A stretch of DNA of 64,000 nucleotides, from NCBI RefSeq assembly GCF_001610835.1, contig NZ_CP011270.1:6094001-6158000 (forward strand), given 5' to 3'. Position numbers and translations under genes: made by a program. This DNA comes from Planctomyces sp. SH-PL14 (GTDB lineage: Bacteria; Planctomycetota; Planctomycetia; Planctomycetales; Planctomycetaceae). The notes beneath the pieces were generated by a model. That model saw nothing but the letters and a program-made list of their open reading frames with translations, ran no database searches and was not told the DNA's origin. Below, piece by piece: positions 35,601 through 43,653 of the stretch (its first letter is position 1; each line of letters begins with the position of its first letter).

Positions 35601-36195
35601 CGGTCTTGTCATGGACCGAGAATGGGACGACGAGCAGTTCCGGCGGGGCCGCGACCGCCCGCTGGAACAGGGCGGCGAAGGTCGCCTTGGGGACCGCCTT
35701 CTTGTCGTCGGCGATCGCCAGGCCCCCTTCGGTGACGTGGAACGTCCCGACGGTGGTGCGGCGGTCCTTGAGGGGGTTGTGGAGCACGCCGTTGACGACG
35801 CGGTACGACGTGATGAGGCCGCCGTCGAAGACGTCCTGCTTCTCCGGGAGCGAGAGCTCGCGGGCGATGCCGTGGCGGTCGAGGATGAACGAGGGGTTCG
35901 GGAGCTTGAGCGGAGCGGTCAGCCCGACGTCGGCGAAGTGTGACTGGAGGAAGTCTTCGATCCGCTGGTCGGCCGGCGAGCGGTAGTCGCTGAGGACCCG
36001 CTGCTGCTCCTGCATGTGGTCGAGCAGCCCCGACGCGAGGGCGATCAGCTCGGAGCCTTCGCCGTCGGGACGGGTCGGCAGGCCGGAGGCCCGGAGTTTG
36101 AGATTGATGTACCGGAGCAGCTCCTTGCGATCGGATGCGAAAGCGTCAGGAGTGCGGGCGGGATGGAATCCAAGCGAGAGAACGGGGTCGATCAT
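32671..36195 (-). CDS. 1,174-residue P-loop protein, candidate PPi-type PEP carboxykinase
   Basis: The protein is cytoplasmic, with no signal peptide or membrane helix. A kinase-like loop SGGGKSEISKS lies near residue 500. Other conserved-looking blocks are NGGEAFKITCRTEDGV, SWNLGDSFQF, NPRRIGGGITKNPRYL and VVPLNKYVAEMGTRLFRKL. Length and the GGGKS loop fit the diphosphate-dependent PEP carboxykinases (about 1,150 residues, described in Entamoeba and propionibacteria), which interconvert PEP, CO2 and PPi with oxaloacetate and phosphate. I make this link from memory of the family and cannot align it here. The alternative is an uncharacterised DUF4914-like relative. The ATG at 36195 begins a well-formed N-terminus. 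Confidence 0.6.
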   Translation of the reverse strand: MIDPVLSLGFHPARTPDAFASDRKELLRYINLKLRASGLPTRPDGEGSELIALASGLLDHMQEQQRVLSDYRSPADQRIEDFLQSHFADVGLTAPLKLPNPSFILDRHGIARELSLPEKQDVFDGGLITSYRVVNGVLHNPLKDRRTTVGTFHVTEGGLAIADDKKAVPKATFAALFQRAVAAPPELLVVPFSVHDKTASMSDPDLTRTWTSLLLRPVVQPEVPGFSPERSMEVRFFAPGMLVSNADFVESIFGNAGDPFISANDSGLDFEHWSGHTGCIILAPHLTKVLKKDVGLPHTSKATERQKRDGMCWDKEDELYNGGEAFKITCRTEDGVIVTLISDSYYGYCKKEIKTQISYATNLMGNAEEEHAGGALCFPSWNLGDSFQFNSRRYNGATFDEVSREYAGWMDVKPEGYGVDKFFPELFYIPEDALADIHRQTIVWKKGGSEQSIPLLPGRVYMSPSGYKLRMEKHPGAPSWRLIGTAGEGIFIHKPCTVSGGGKSEISKSLVDYMQYGSVYVADYENDMKIVESIFERDNADRWKSDELRKKRSGDKPSRPILSKDRSLGSVIKLLTPSDEYSEAYNKYLKSIPDHIYAIVFAIKRFYQPDWGSDWRKHFTVDVVNGSAGHELKVDNRRIVGTYLRVGITEDNGWRTFKVRQDFAAAAKVQTEDDISASVVVPPSQVVGRDVSLTAAPTESRPMEASSKFVINCEYRLFQRPDDAIHRGLDKQAEADLARRNVNFISNYEPLTRDAVEQMVEKVVDFDAFTPPVKDLLQSVTKGESGYVVCSANPRRIGGGITKNPRYLQDRPDMVVPLNKYVAEMGTRLFRKLKAAQPVHMPVDAVLSGRRNNPPEHDKGIRSLAVYAPLHYQELPELFMDFICSLTGKSPSTTGAGSEGSLTKGPFNALLFTSDLNAALLSALLTGVSGYSTAAGHIGPHALFEHDISLLMPEVWSRLSAEERDPKYLIREGLLKAVPDFKWAKTGQEIPARRLGYRITDRFVRQFFGRVFDNPDKVFNKSILEPETQDEDSYADGILYIMEAYERVAKQYFEDDSIEEACPPLKALLSIMAHGKYEGKDERDPSIRAMFTKENVLKSDWYQARLTAKQRQEVALWSRKVDYLRQKIADGLARPSDLENAQTELQRVSSPAFLQDLIGTLGRQPTFRPSKKYK

Positions 36196-36475
36196 GGAGT
36201 CAGTTTGGTGACGGACGTTGAGCGGCTGGAAGGGGATTCCTAGGGCGAGGCTAAGCAGGACTGTACCCGGAGCGACCGGCGATTGAAGCGTCCGCCCTTG
36301 GCGGCGGGGGGCCGTCGCTTGACTTCGGTCGGTACAGGTCGTCCAGACGGAGTTTTCGGAATGGTCACATGAACGAAACGTGATCCAGGCTTGTTCCGGC
36401 GACGGGACTTCTCATCATTCTGGTTCTTCCCTCCGTGATCGTACCGGACGTTGTGGCGTCCCTTTCCGATTCCCG

Positions 36476-38344
36476 ATGGCTTCTCCGCGGCGGTTCTGGT
36501 TTGTCTTTGTCCTGATCGCCGTGCTGATCGGCGGGATGGAGCTTCGTCGCTGGACGAATCCCGAGACGCGGGCCGCGGCTCTCGACGGGTGGCTGGCCGG
36601 GAGTCCGCCGGACTTCCTTCCGTACGTTCCCCTCTTTGTCCTGACACCGGTCTTCTACGGCATCGTCCGGAAGCGACGGGTGGGCGGGGCGGGGGCAGGG
36701 GCGGCGGCGGATGCGGCAGTCGAGAGTGACCCGGAGGGGCGGGAGGCCGGATCGCTGGGGGTGTCGATCGCGGCGTCGCTGCTGGTGGCGGCCGCGGCGT
36801 TTGGCGTGAGCGTCTGGTTCGGGCGGCCGCTGGAGGGGATGCCGCCGACGTATCACGACGAGTTCAGTTACCTGTTTCAGACCGAGACGTTTGCGACCGG
36901 GCGGACCTCGTTCCCGAGCTTTGAGCCGAAGCCGGAGCTGTTCGATCAGATGCACGTCCTCAACGAGGGCCGGTTTGCGAGCCGGTACTTTCCGGGGGCG
37001 GCGCTGTGGGACCTGCCGTTCTATCTCATCGGGCACATCTGGCTGGCGCCGCATGTGGCGCAGGCGATCGTGGCGTTTGCGCTCTTCTGGGCGGGGCGCG
37101 ATCTGAGCGGGTTCGGAGTGGGGCTGACGGCGTCGGTTCTGGCGGCCGTGTCGCCGGGACTGGTGATTTTCAGTAATACGCTCCTGGCGCATCATCCGAC
37201 GCTGGTCGGGCTCTCGCTGTTTCTTGTCGCGATCACGCGGTTTCGACGTTCGCTCTCGCCGGGGATCGGTCTGCTGGCGGGGATTGGTCTCGCCTACGCG
37301 ATGATCTGCCGGCCGATGACCGCCGCGGGGTTTGCCCTGCCGTGGGGGATCTGGTTTGCCGTCCTGCTCGTGACGGGGCGGGGGGGCTCGACCTCGGATG
37401 GTCTTCCGGCGGGGCGGCTGACGATGGGGCGGCGGGTGTTGCTGGCGCTCGTGCTCGGCGGGCCGCTGGTGGCCGGCATGGGGGGAATGCTGGTTTACAA
37501 CCGGTCGATCACCGGGAGTCTGACGGTTTCGCCGTATCAGCTTTACACCGACATCTACACGCCGCGGCATGTGTATGGGTTCAACAATGTGATCCGCGGC
37601 GAGAAGAAGGTCGGGCCGAAGGTTCTGGAGAATTATGACCGCTGGGCGGAGAACCTGACGCCGGAGCGGGCGGCCCGGAATTTTCAGGTGCGGATCATCA
37701 CGAGTTCGCAGGGGACGCTGGGGATTGTGCCGCTGGCCTTTGCGGTGGCGTGGCTGCTGTTGAGTTCGAGGACGGCGTCGCTGGACTGGTGGCTGGTGTC
37801 GATGTCGGTTTTGTCGCTGCATGCGGCCCATGTGCCGTATTGGCTCGATGGGATCATGGGGTGGCACTACGTGTTTGAGTCCGCGCCGATTCTGCTGTTG
37901 CTGTTTGCGGAGGCGACGCGGCAGATCCGGGGGCTGTGGCGGCGGGAGGCGCATCCGGGGATGTGCGCGTGGTGGTGGGGGCTGGCGGGGATTGCGGTGG
38001 CGGTGAATGTGGTGACGGTGCCGGCGGTGTGGCTGGGGACGATCCCGCGGGGGATGGGTGAGCTGGCGTTTTCGCGGCGGCGGTATGCGGAGGTGGAGCG
38101 GTTGTTTGCGGCGCGGACGGAGGGGCGTCGGGCGGTGGTGTTTGTTGTGCCGGATCCGGCGGACCGGCATATGGACTATGTCTATAACTCGCCTGGCTTG
38201 GATGGTCCGATCTTGAGGGCGAGGTATCGGCCGGAGAGGGAGAGTCTGGAGGAGCTGGTCGCGTTGTTTCCGGATCGGGACGCGTACCGGTTTGTTGTGT
38301 CGTCGGGCGAGATGACGTTGTTGCGGCGGAGCGAGACGCGGTAG
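36476..38344 (+). CDS. GT-C-type membrane glycosyltransferase
   Basis: The product has 622 residues with about a dozen hydrophobic helices. The first (FWFVFVLIAVLIGGMELR) anchors the chain. A loop at about residues 120-150 carries PPTYHDEFSYLFQTETFATG; the DE pair is the likely catalytic acid motif of the GT-C fold. Such enzymes move sugars from lipid-linked donors to proteins or lipids on the outer face of the membrane. The C-terminal part (about 520-622) is soluble. The ATG at 36476 is chosen because the upstream residues are Ser/Gly-rich and not membrane-like. The donor and acceptor are unknown. Confidence 0.85.
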   Translation: MASPRRFWFVFVLIAVLIGGMELRRWTNPETRAAALDGWLAGSPPDFLPYVPLFVLTPVFYGIVRKRRVGGAGAGAAADAAVESDPEGREAGSLGVSIAASLLVAAAAFGVSVWFGRPLEGMPPTYHDEFSYLFQTETFATGRTSFPSFEPKPELFDQMHVLNEGRFASRYFPGAALWDLPFYLIGHIWLAPHVAQAIVAFALFWAGRDLSGFGVGLTASVLAAVSPGLVIFSNTLLAHHPTLVGLSLFLVAITRFRRSLSPGIGLLAGIGLAYAMICRPMTAAGFALPWGIWFAVLLVTGRGGSTSDGLPAGRLTMGRRVLLALVLGGPLVAGMGGMLVYNRSITGSLTVSPYQLYTDIYTPRHVYGFNNVIRGEKKVGPKVLENYDRWAENLTPERAARNFQVRIITSSQGTLGIVPLAFAVAWLLLSSRTASLDWWLVSMSVLSLHAAHVPYWLDGIMGWHYVFESAPILLLLFAEATRQIRGLWRREAHPGMCAWWWGLAGIAVAVNVVTVPAVWLGTIPRGMGELAFSRRRYAEVERLFAARTEGRRAVVFVVPDPADRHMDYVYNSPGLDGPILRARYRPERESLEELVALFPDRDAYRFVVSSGEMTLLRRSETR

Positions 38345-38375
38345 ATCGCATCGGTCAAGCTGCGGTGATGTCTTA

Positions 38376-38692
38376 CCGGGTCCAGGGGCACCCTGGTGGG
38401 GGATGCAAGGGGGCAACGCCCCTTGCCCGCCGGAGGCTTTGGCCGTCGAGAGATGTCTGAAGGAAGGCGTGTACAAACGGGGACAATGTTTCGGATGCCC
38501 CCCTCACCAACCCGCAGGGATTGCAAAGCGAACGGTGAGGATTGAGGGAGTCCTCATAGCTGATACCACAAAGCGGACATCCGTTGTGTCCCACGGTTCC
38601 TCACAGAAGTGCCTCCGGCGGCAAGGGGTCGCCCCCTTGACCCCAGCTGCCGTCGCACGTTGGGTTTGAGCTAAGACGCTATTCCGGCAAGG
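38376..38692 (-). repeat. R300 repeat, copy H (R, full length)
   Basis: It starts ACCGGGTCCAGG and ends GTTGGGTTTGAGCT, TTCCGGCAAGG. Stem 1 is CAAGGGG/CCCCCTTG around TCG, with one bulge. It fills the convergent gap, ending 6 bases before the stop of the alpha/beta-hydrolase gene. Confidence 0.93.
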
Positions 38693-38698
38693 ACACGG

Positions 38699-39538
38699 CT
38701 ATTCCTCGTCGTCTTCCTCCAACTCCATCTCCGGCGGCTGCGACGACATCCGACTCACGAAGTCCGAGATCGCCCGGTTCACGACGTCGGGTGCCTCCAG
38801 CGGCGACATATGACCGGCACCGGGGATCTCGACAAACATCGAAATCGGCATCTCCTCCGCAATCCCCCGCATCTCCTCCGCCTTCGAGATCGCGTCCTCA
38901 CTCCCCACGATGACAAGAGCCGGAATCTCCATCCCACCGAGCTTCCCCGACACGTCCGGCCGCGCCGCCATCCCCCGCGCCGCCGCCGCAATCCCCTCAG
39001 GGGCTGTCCGACGAATCACCTCCCGCGTCTCCTGCACCATCTTCGGCTGCTCCTGGTGCGTCCGCTCCGCAAACAGCCGCTTCGGCATCGCCTCCGCAAT
39101 GAACCCCGGCCCCTCCTTCACCACCTTCTCCGCCGTCTCCAGCCGCGTCTCCTTCTCCTTCGGCGTATCGGCCACCGCCCGCGTGTCACACAGGATCACC
39201 CCCGCCAGACGCTTGCGATGCCGCTCAATGAACTGCCACGCCACATACCCCCCCATCGACAACCCGCAGAAGTAAACCGGCTCACTGATCCGCAGCGCAT
39301 CAAGCAGCCCCGCCAGATCGTCCGCCATCTGGGCCATCGTCACCGTCCCGGCCGTCACTCCGCTCATCCCGAACCCGCGCAGGTCCGGCGCAATGACCCG
39401 CATCTCATCTTTGAGGTCCGCGATCTGATACTGCCACATCGTGTGGTCGAGCGGAAACCCGTGGACCAGCAGCAGCACCGGCCCCCGCCCCTCGTCCACA
39501 TAGTTGAGGTCCGTTCCACTGATCGAGACGCTGGGCAT
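38699..39538 (-). CDS. alpha/beta-fold hydrolase
   Basis: The product has 279 residues. The nucleophile elbow is GLSMGGY (Ser about residue 101). The likely acid is the Asp in VGSEDAISKAEE and the His is in GAGHMSPLEAPD. The oxyanion region reads LLVHGFPLDHTMWQ. This layout matches the esterase/3-oxoadipate-enol-lactonase-like group, with a normal cap segment. It is cytoplasmic, with no signal peptide. GGAG lies 9 bases before the ATG at 39538. The acidic tail (MELEEDDEE) is unusual. The substrate is unknown. Confidence 0.92.
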   Translation of the reverse strand: MPSVSISGTDLNYVDEGRGPVLLLVHGFPLDHTMWQYQIADLKDEMRVIAPDLRGFGMSGVTAGTVTMAQMADDLAGLLDALRISEPVYFCGLSMGGYVAWQFIERHRKRLAGVILCDTRAVADTPKEKETRLETAEKVVKEGPGFIAEAMPKRLFAERTHQEQPKMVQETREVIRRTAPEGIAAAARGMAARPDVSGKLGGMEIPALVIVGSEDAISKAEEMRGIAEEMPISMFVEIPGAGHMSPLEAPDVVNRAISDFVSRMSSQPPEMELEEDDEE

Positions 39539-39846
39539 GGGAGACTCCGGAGGCTGAGGTTCGTGGAGGCGTGATTCCGTATCGGGTCGCAACCGGACAG
39601 TATTCCGAACGCGGCCATGCGGTCCAAGGACAGGACGGACTCAACCAGGGATGGCCGGGCAGAGACCGCTTCGGTGCAATTCTCGTGCATCCGGCGGCAG
39701 TCCGGTGGAATTGGCAAATCTTGATGAACTGCCGTCCGAACCTGCCCAGGCCGGGATCGATTCCATATAGTTGACGCTAAATAAAGCAGGCAGGCCGACC
39801 TAAGAGCCTTACCCCGAAGAGTTTCCCCCTCGAACGCAGCGGTCGC
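39539..39846. other. spacer between divergent genes
   Basis: This 308-base spacer must drive both the hydrolase and the small gene at 39847. A possible -10-like TATAGT lies at 39766-39771, followed directly by TTGACG. I see no repeat or further gene. Confidence 0.4.
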
Positions 39847-40122
39847 ATGGCGAAGCGGAAATCGAGCAAGCTGGCTTCTGGAACACCGATTCGAATCCGC
39901 GACGGGGTCACCATGCCCGAGTTCTCCGAACTCTCCATCGCGGGATGGACCGGGGAGGTGGTCGAAGCGACCGGCTCCGGCGACAAGCTGAAGTACATCG
40001 TCGAGTGGGACGCGGCCACGCTCACCAAGATCCCCGACGCCTACAAGCAGCAGTGCGAGTCGCAGAACCTCTGCACCGAGATGGCCTGCCTTGGGGCAGC
40101 CGACGTCGAAGAGGTCGGCTGA
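39847..40122 (+). CDS. small SH3-like conserved protein, unknown function
   Basis: The product has 91 residues. A basic start (MAKRKSSKL) leads into a beta-rich domain: GTPIRIRDGVTMPEF, GWTGEVVEATGSG and YIVEWDAATLTKIPDAY. The tail contains two Cys (QCESQNLCTEMACLG has three). The pattern, a GWTG turn and an IVEWD strand, is shared by small hypothetical proteins of planctomycetes and cyanobacteria as I remember them. No signal peptide. It probably binds a partner or nucleic acid, but this is a guess. Confidence 0.75.
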   Translation: MAKRKSSKLASGTPIRIRDGVTMPEFSELSIAGWTGEVVEATGSGDKLKYIVEWDAATLTKIPDAYKQQCESQNLCTEMACLGAADVEEVG

Positions 40123-40141
40123 TTCTCGCGAGGCCGCTCAG

Positions 40142-40204
40142 AATCCGTGTTCATCTGTGGCTGTTTTAATTCTTGGCCACTGATAAACACAGATGCACAC
40201 GGAT
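40142..40204. repeat. CACAGATG-type hairpin
   Basis: CCGTGTTCATCTGTGGC and GCCACTGATAAACACAG (continuing ATGCACACGG) form an imperfect hairpin around TTTTAATTC. It lies in the convergent gap between the SH3-like gene and the sigma-factor gene. The same units recur at 41074-41145. Confidence 0.75.
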
Positions 40205-40231
40205 GGGAGACGGTCGCAGGCGACGCGATCG

Positions 40232-40897
40232 CTACATCGAGAACGGGCTGCCCGGAAACGCGCCCGGGAAGGCGTCCATGACCTGCTTCAGCCGGCCGAG
40301 GGCGCGGGTGTAGCGGAGGCTGGCGGCCGGTTCGGAAATCTCGAGCAGACGGGCCGCTTCCCGGTTGGACAGTTCCTCGAAATGCCGGAGAGCCAGGATC
40401 TCGCGGTCCATGTCGTTGAGGGTCTGGAGGGCGGAATCGAGCCGCTCCGCCGCCTCCTGCTTCGCCATCGCCTCGCTCGGCGAGGTGATGCTCCCCAGCA
40501 GCTCGAAGTGGATCGAGGCCGAGGTCGAGTTCGAGTCCCAGCCGGCGTCGAGCGAGCGGTCCCGGGCGGCGCTGCGGGCCTGGGCCCCCAGGTGTCGACG
40601 GTGGAGATCGATCAGCGTCTGGCCGAGGATCATCCGCAGCCAGAGGAAGATGCTGTCCGGGGCGTCGCGGAGGATGTGCTTCAGCCGCTGCTGGGCGGCG
40701 ATGAACGTCTCCTGCAGGATGTCGTCGATGTCGATCCGGCCGTTCAGCCGGGGATCGAGGCGGAACATCGCGATCCGCGAAAGCCGCGGACGGTAGGAGG
40801 TGAACAGGTGGCCCAGCGCCTTCTGGTCTCCCGCGACCGCCCGATTGACGAGCTCGACGTCATTCTCGGAGGACGAAGGGGACGGGGAAGACTGCAT
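40232..40897 (-). CDS. RNA polymerase sigma factor (sigma-70 family, ECF-like)
   Basis: The product has 221 residues. Region 2 includes ALGHLFTSYRPRLSRIAMF and RIDIDDILQETFIAA (the polymerase-binding and -10-binding helices). Region 4 is at LNDMDREILALRHFEELSNR, with REAARLLEISEPAASLRY as the -35 helix-turn-helix. There is no region 1 or 3. The start at 40897 is the ATG before a Ser/Pro-rich leader. No anti-sigma factor is adjacent. Its promoter region borders a long hairpin (41074-41145). Confidence 0.92.
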   Translation of the reverse strand: MQSSPSPSSSENDVELVNRAVAGDQKALGHLFTSYRPRLSRIAMFRLDPRLNGRIDIDDILQETFIAAQQRLKHILRDAPDSIFLWLRMILGQTLIDLHRRHLGAQARSAARDRSLDAGWDSNSTSASIHFELLGSITSPSEAMAKQEAAERLDSALQTLNDMDREILALRHFEELSNREAARLLEISEPAASLRYTRALGRLKQVMDAFPGAFPGSPFSM

Positions 40898-41073
40898 GAA
40901 GCAATGACGAGGGTGCGAGGGTTCCGGAAGACGCCGCAGAAAGCCGACTTGCCCAGCCGCGTTTGACCGCGGCACTTTCCGTCTGTTCAGCCCATCTATA
41001 GCAGGGCCGCCGGCTCTTGGCGAGGGGGGACCGGCAACGGTTCGTCAGCTCCTCCTCTTCGTCCTCCTCTCTT

Positions 41074-41145
41074 ATCTGTGTTGATCTGTGTTCATCTGTG
41101 GCTAATCAATGAAAAAGCCACGGATGAACACAGATGCACACGGAT
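41074..41145. repeat. CACAGATG-type long hairpin
   Basis: The left arm (41074-41102, ATCTGTGTTGATCTGTG then TTCATCTGTGGC) pairs with the right arm (41117-41145, GCCACGGATGAACACAGATG then CACACGGAT) over about 29 bases with few mismatches. It lies beyond the stop of the PspA-like gene and before the sigma gene, both minus. Termination plus insulation is a plausible role. Confidence 0.85.
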
Positions 41146-41169
41146 CGGAGCAGGGCCGAACCGGTTCCG

Positions 41170-41691
41170 TTACCGGCCGGAGACTTCCCGCTTGAGGGCT
41201 TCCAGTTCGGCGTCGACTTCCGAGCCGATCGAGATTGCACCGCTCTTGATGACGACCGGCTCCTCCACCCCCTCGAGGTCCGCCTTGCGGCGGAGGGCGT
41301 CCGCCAGACGGGCTTCCAGGGCGTGGAGCGTGCAGGTCATGTGATCGCGCGTCGAGCGGGCGGCGCCCAGCTGCTGTTCGAGTCCGGCCAGGAGGCTCTC
41401 GTGCTCCCGCTTCCGGAGAAGGGCCTGGCGGGCGTTTTCTTCGTCTTCGGCCGCGAGGGCTTCGCGGGCCCGGCCGAGCCATTGCTGGACCTGCTGGGTC
41501 TGTTCGCCGATCTCGAGTTCGATCCGGCTGAGGTTGCCGGCCGCCGTCTTGGAGCTGCGGTTGGCTCCGGCGACCCCTTCCCTCATCTCCCGGATGATCT
41601 CCTCGAGGGCCTTCTTCGGGTCGGCCGCCTCCGCCAGCATCGCGCTGAGATTGCAGGTCACGATATCGGTGAGGCGACTGAAATGCGGCAT
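41170..41691 (-). CDS. PspA/IM30-family membrane-stress protein
   Basis: The product has 173 residues and is nearly all helical. The N-terminus (MPHFSRLTDIVTCNLSAML) is the amphipathic membrane-binding helix. The next block, DPKKALEEIIREMREGVAGA, is the conserved PspA/IM30 core. Long coiled-coil helices follow (LEQQLGAARSTRDHM, LEARLADALRRKADLEG). It is shorter than E. coli PspA (222), lacking the last helix. The family coats and repairs stressed membranes. An ECF sigma gene lies 143 bases upstream on the same strand, so co-regulation is likely. The start at 41691 matches the family N-terminus. Confidence 0.88.
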   Translation of the reverse strand: MPHFSRLTDIVTCNLSAMLAEAADPKKALEEIIREMREGVAGANRSSKTAAGNLSRIELEIGEQTQQVQQWLGRAREALAAEDEENARQALLRKREHESLLAGLEQQLGAARSTRDHMTCTLHALEARLADALRRKADLEGVEEPVVIKSGAISIGSEVDAELEALKREVSGR

Positions 41692-41833
41692 GGCGGACAC
41701 CAACTCTTCGAATACCACTGACCGGCTGCAATCGACCGGCTCAGGACCGCACGACGAAGTCAGGCAGTCGGGACAAACGGGCGGAATACGCTTTCGGACT
41801 TCACGATTCAAGGATTTCCAGCGGCGGGAACCC

Positions 41834-42481
41834 TCAGGAGGGGCTCGCTTCCGGAACTTCCGCGGAATCCTCGCTGAGCGGCGTGATTCCGGCCAATCGA
41901 AGTTTTTCGCTCAGTTTCTCGCGGGCAAGGCGCAGGCGGCTTTTGCTGGTCGGAAGGGGGACTTCCATGATCTCCGAGACTTCCGGGAGGGAAAGGTCGG
42001 AGAAGTGGTGCAGAATGAATGTCTGCCGCTGCTCGTCCGGGATTTCCGACAGGGCGTCGTCGACGATGGCGGCGAGTTCCTTGTGGTCCGCTTCGACTTC
42101 GGGGCCGAGGACTTCGGAGGCCAGGCGGGTCATTTCGTCGTCTTCTTCGGACTGGCGGCGCTGGCAGGCGCGGATCAGGGCGTCGTTGGTGCGGCGGCGG
42201 ACGTCGTCGATGAGGAGGTTGCGGGCGATGCGGAACATCCAGCCGCGGAAGCGGCCGAGGGGGAGGTAGTCCCACGCCTGATTGTAGACCTTGACGAGGG
42301 TGTCCTGGGTGAGGTCTTCGGAGAGCTGCCAGTCCCGGGTGTTGCGGTAGAAGAAGCCGAGGAGGGAGCCCTGGTGCCGGTCGACGATTTCGTCGAAGGC
42401 GTGATTTTCCCCGCTCTGGACTCGGATCATGAGTTGATCGTCGTCGATGAGGTCATCGGGTGGGGAGTCGCAGTCGGGCAT
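41834..42481 (-). CDS. ECF-type RNA polymerase sigma factor (RpoE-like)
   Basis: The product has 215 residues. Region 2 shows FDEIVDRHQGSLLGFFYRNT, SEDLTQDTLVKVYNQAW and FRGWMFRIARNLLIDDVRRR. Region 4 shows LSEIPDEQRQTFILHHFSDL and PEVSEIMEVPLPTSKSRLRL. This is a standard ECF factor. The ATG at 42481 is chosen; codons further upstream run into R300 copy I and are not protein. That leaves only about 50 bases between the repeat and the start, so the promoter is either in this short piece or within the repeat. The next gene downstream is the PspA-like gene. Confidence 0.93.
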   Translation of the reverse strand: MPDCDSPPDDLIDDDQLMIRVQSGENHAFDEIVDRHQGSLLGFFYRNTRDWQLSEDLTQDTLVKVYNQAWDYLPLGRFRGWMFRIARNLLIDDVRRRTNDALIRACQRRQSEEDDEMTRLASEVLGPEVEADHKELAAIVDDALSEIPDEQRQTFILHHFSDLSLPEVSEIMEVPLPTSKSRLRLAREKLSEKLRLAGITPLSEDSAEVPEASPS

Positions 42482-42531
42482 GTGTGCGAGTGTATAGCGA
42501 AGGCGTACGCGATTCACGCGGGCACCAATAG

Positions 42532-42867
42532 AACCGGGTCCAGGGGCACCCTGGTGGGGGATGCAAGGGGGCGAAGCCCTCTTGCCCGCCGGAGGCCTGG
42601 CCGTCGAGAGATGTCTGAAGGAGGGCGTGTCCAAACGCGGATACTGTGCCGTATGCCCCCTCACCAACCCGCGGGGACTGCAAAGCGAGCGTGGAGTCCT
42701 CAACGCCGGTGCCACAAAGGGGGCGTCCGTTGCTTACCACGGTTCCTCGTAGAAGAGGCCTCCGGCGGCAAGGGGGCCTGTGTAGTTTCTTCGCCCCTTG
42801 ACCCCAGGCTGCCGTGGCACGTTGGGTTTGAGCGACCAGCGTCGTGCCGGCAAGGGCGGGGTTCGGG
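42532..42867 (-). repeat. R300 repeat, copy I (R, full length)
   Basis: Stem 1 carries the long loop variant (CAAGGGG / CCCCTTG around CCTGTGTAGTTTCTTCG). Stem 2 is GCAAGGGGGC/GCCCTCTTGC with one G-U pair. The far end reads GTTGGGTTTGAGC, GTGCCGGCAAGG, GGTTCGGG. It lies between the lplA-like stop (42886) and the ECF sigma start (42481), both minus, so its presumed RNA strand is antisense to them. Confidence 0.92.
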
Positions 42868-42885
42868 ACACCGGAACCGGCCCGT

Positions 42886-43617
42886 TCAGGGACCCGTCTC
42901 GCTCCGCAGATCCTCCGCAGCGGCGTGCAGGAATCCGCGGACCGCCTCGTCCTCGTCTCGTTCCAGGCTCGCTCGTCGGTCGGCTGATCCGAGGAGGGTC
43001 TGGAACTCGATCGCGAGGGCTTCGCGGAGGCTGGCGAGATCCATCGCGCCTCCGGTGAGTTCGGCGATGCCGGGGAACTCGTCGGCGTGAGGGGATTGCG
43101 CGAGGAGCAGCGCCCCATGCTGGAGAATCGCCCCGCGGCGGCGACGCTGGGCGCTGCCGAGAATCTTGTGCGGACCAAGAACGATGTCCCGCGGATCGCC
43201 CCGGCCGAAACAGAGGAACGGCTCGGGACCGGAACGGGCCTCACCGCGCATCCGCGACTCGACTCCCATCGCCGCCAGCACGGCAATGATCCGGTCATGG
43301 ACGAGGGAATAGAGTCCGGTGGGGTCACGGGCGAGAGAGTGCTCGGCGGGGACGGCGAGCGAGTAGGTCAGCTCACGGTCGTGCAGGATCGCGCCGCCGC
43401 CGGAGAGCCGCCGGACCTTGGGGAGCGGGGCGAAGCGTCCGCTGACCGCGGGGTCGGTCAACTTCTGGAAGTGGCCGAGCGAGACGGTCGGCGCGTTCCA
43501 CTCGTAGAGCCGCGCGGCCGCCGTGTGGTGATCGACGGCGCGGTCGAGCAGCCAGGCATCGACCGCCATGTTCCAGTCGCCGGGCTGAGGGGCCGGCTCG
43601 ATGAGGAGGAAGGACAT
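42886..43617 (-). CDS. lipoyl/octanoyl-ligase-family protein (LplA/LipM-like)
   Basis: The product has 243 residues. The fold's signature VRRLSGGGAILHDRELTYSL near residue 70 matches the lipoate-binding loop, and K in GPHKILGSAQRR near residue 152 is the catalytic lysine position. The N-terminal block GDWNMAVDAWLLDRA also fits. It would attach octanoyl or lipoyl groups to E2/GcvH-type carrier proteins. The C-terminal adenylate-binding domain of full LplA is missing, so an octanoyltransferase (LipM-like) or an ATP-dependent ligase of the short type are both possible. Confidence 0.87.
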   Translation of the reverse strand: MSFLLIEPAPQPGDWNMAVDAWLLDRAVDHHTAAARLYEWNAPTVSLGHFQKLTDPAVSGRFAPLPKVRRLSGGGAILHDRELTYSLAVPAEHSLARDPTGLYSLVHDRIIAVLAAMGVESRMRGEARSGPEPFLCFGRGDPRDIVLGPHKILGSAQRRRRGAILQHGALLLAQSPHADEFPGIAELTGGAMDLASLREALAIEFQTLLGSADRRASLERDEDEAVRGFLHAAAEDLRSETGP

Positions 43618-43653
43618 GGAGGAATGATAACGCCGAGGTACCGATTCACCGCT

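Noticed and set aside
42482-42715. N-terminal extension of the ECF sigma factor into R300 copy I
   Set aside because: The added residues are a translation of the repeat; the sigma fold begins after the ATG at 42481.
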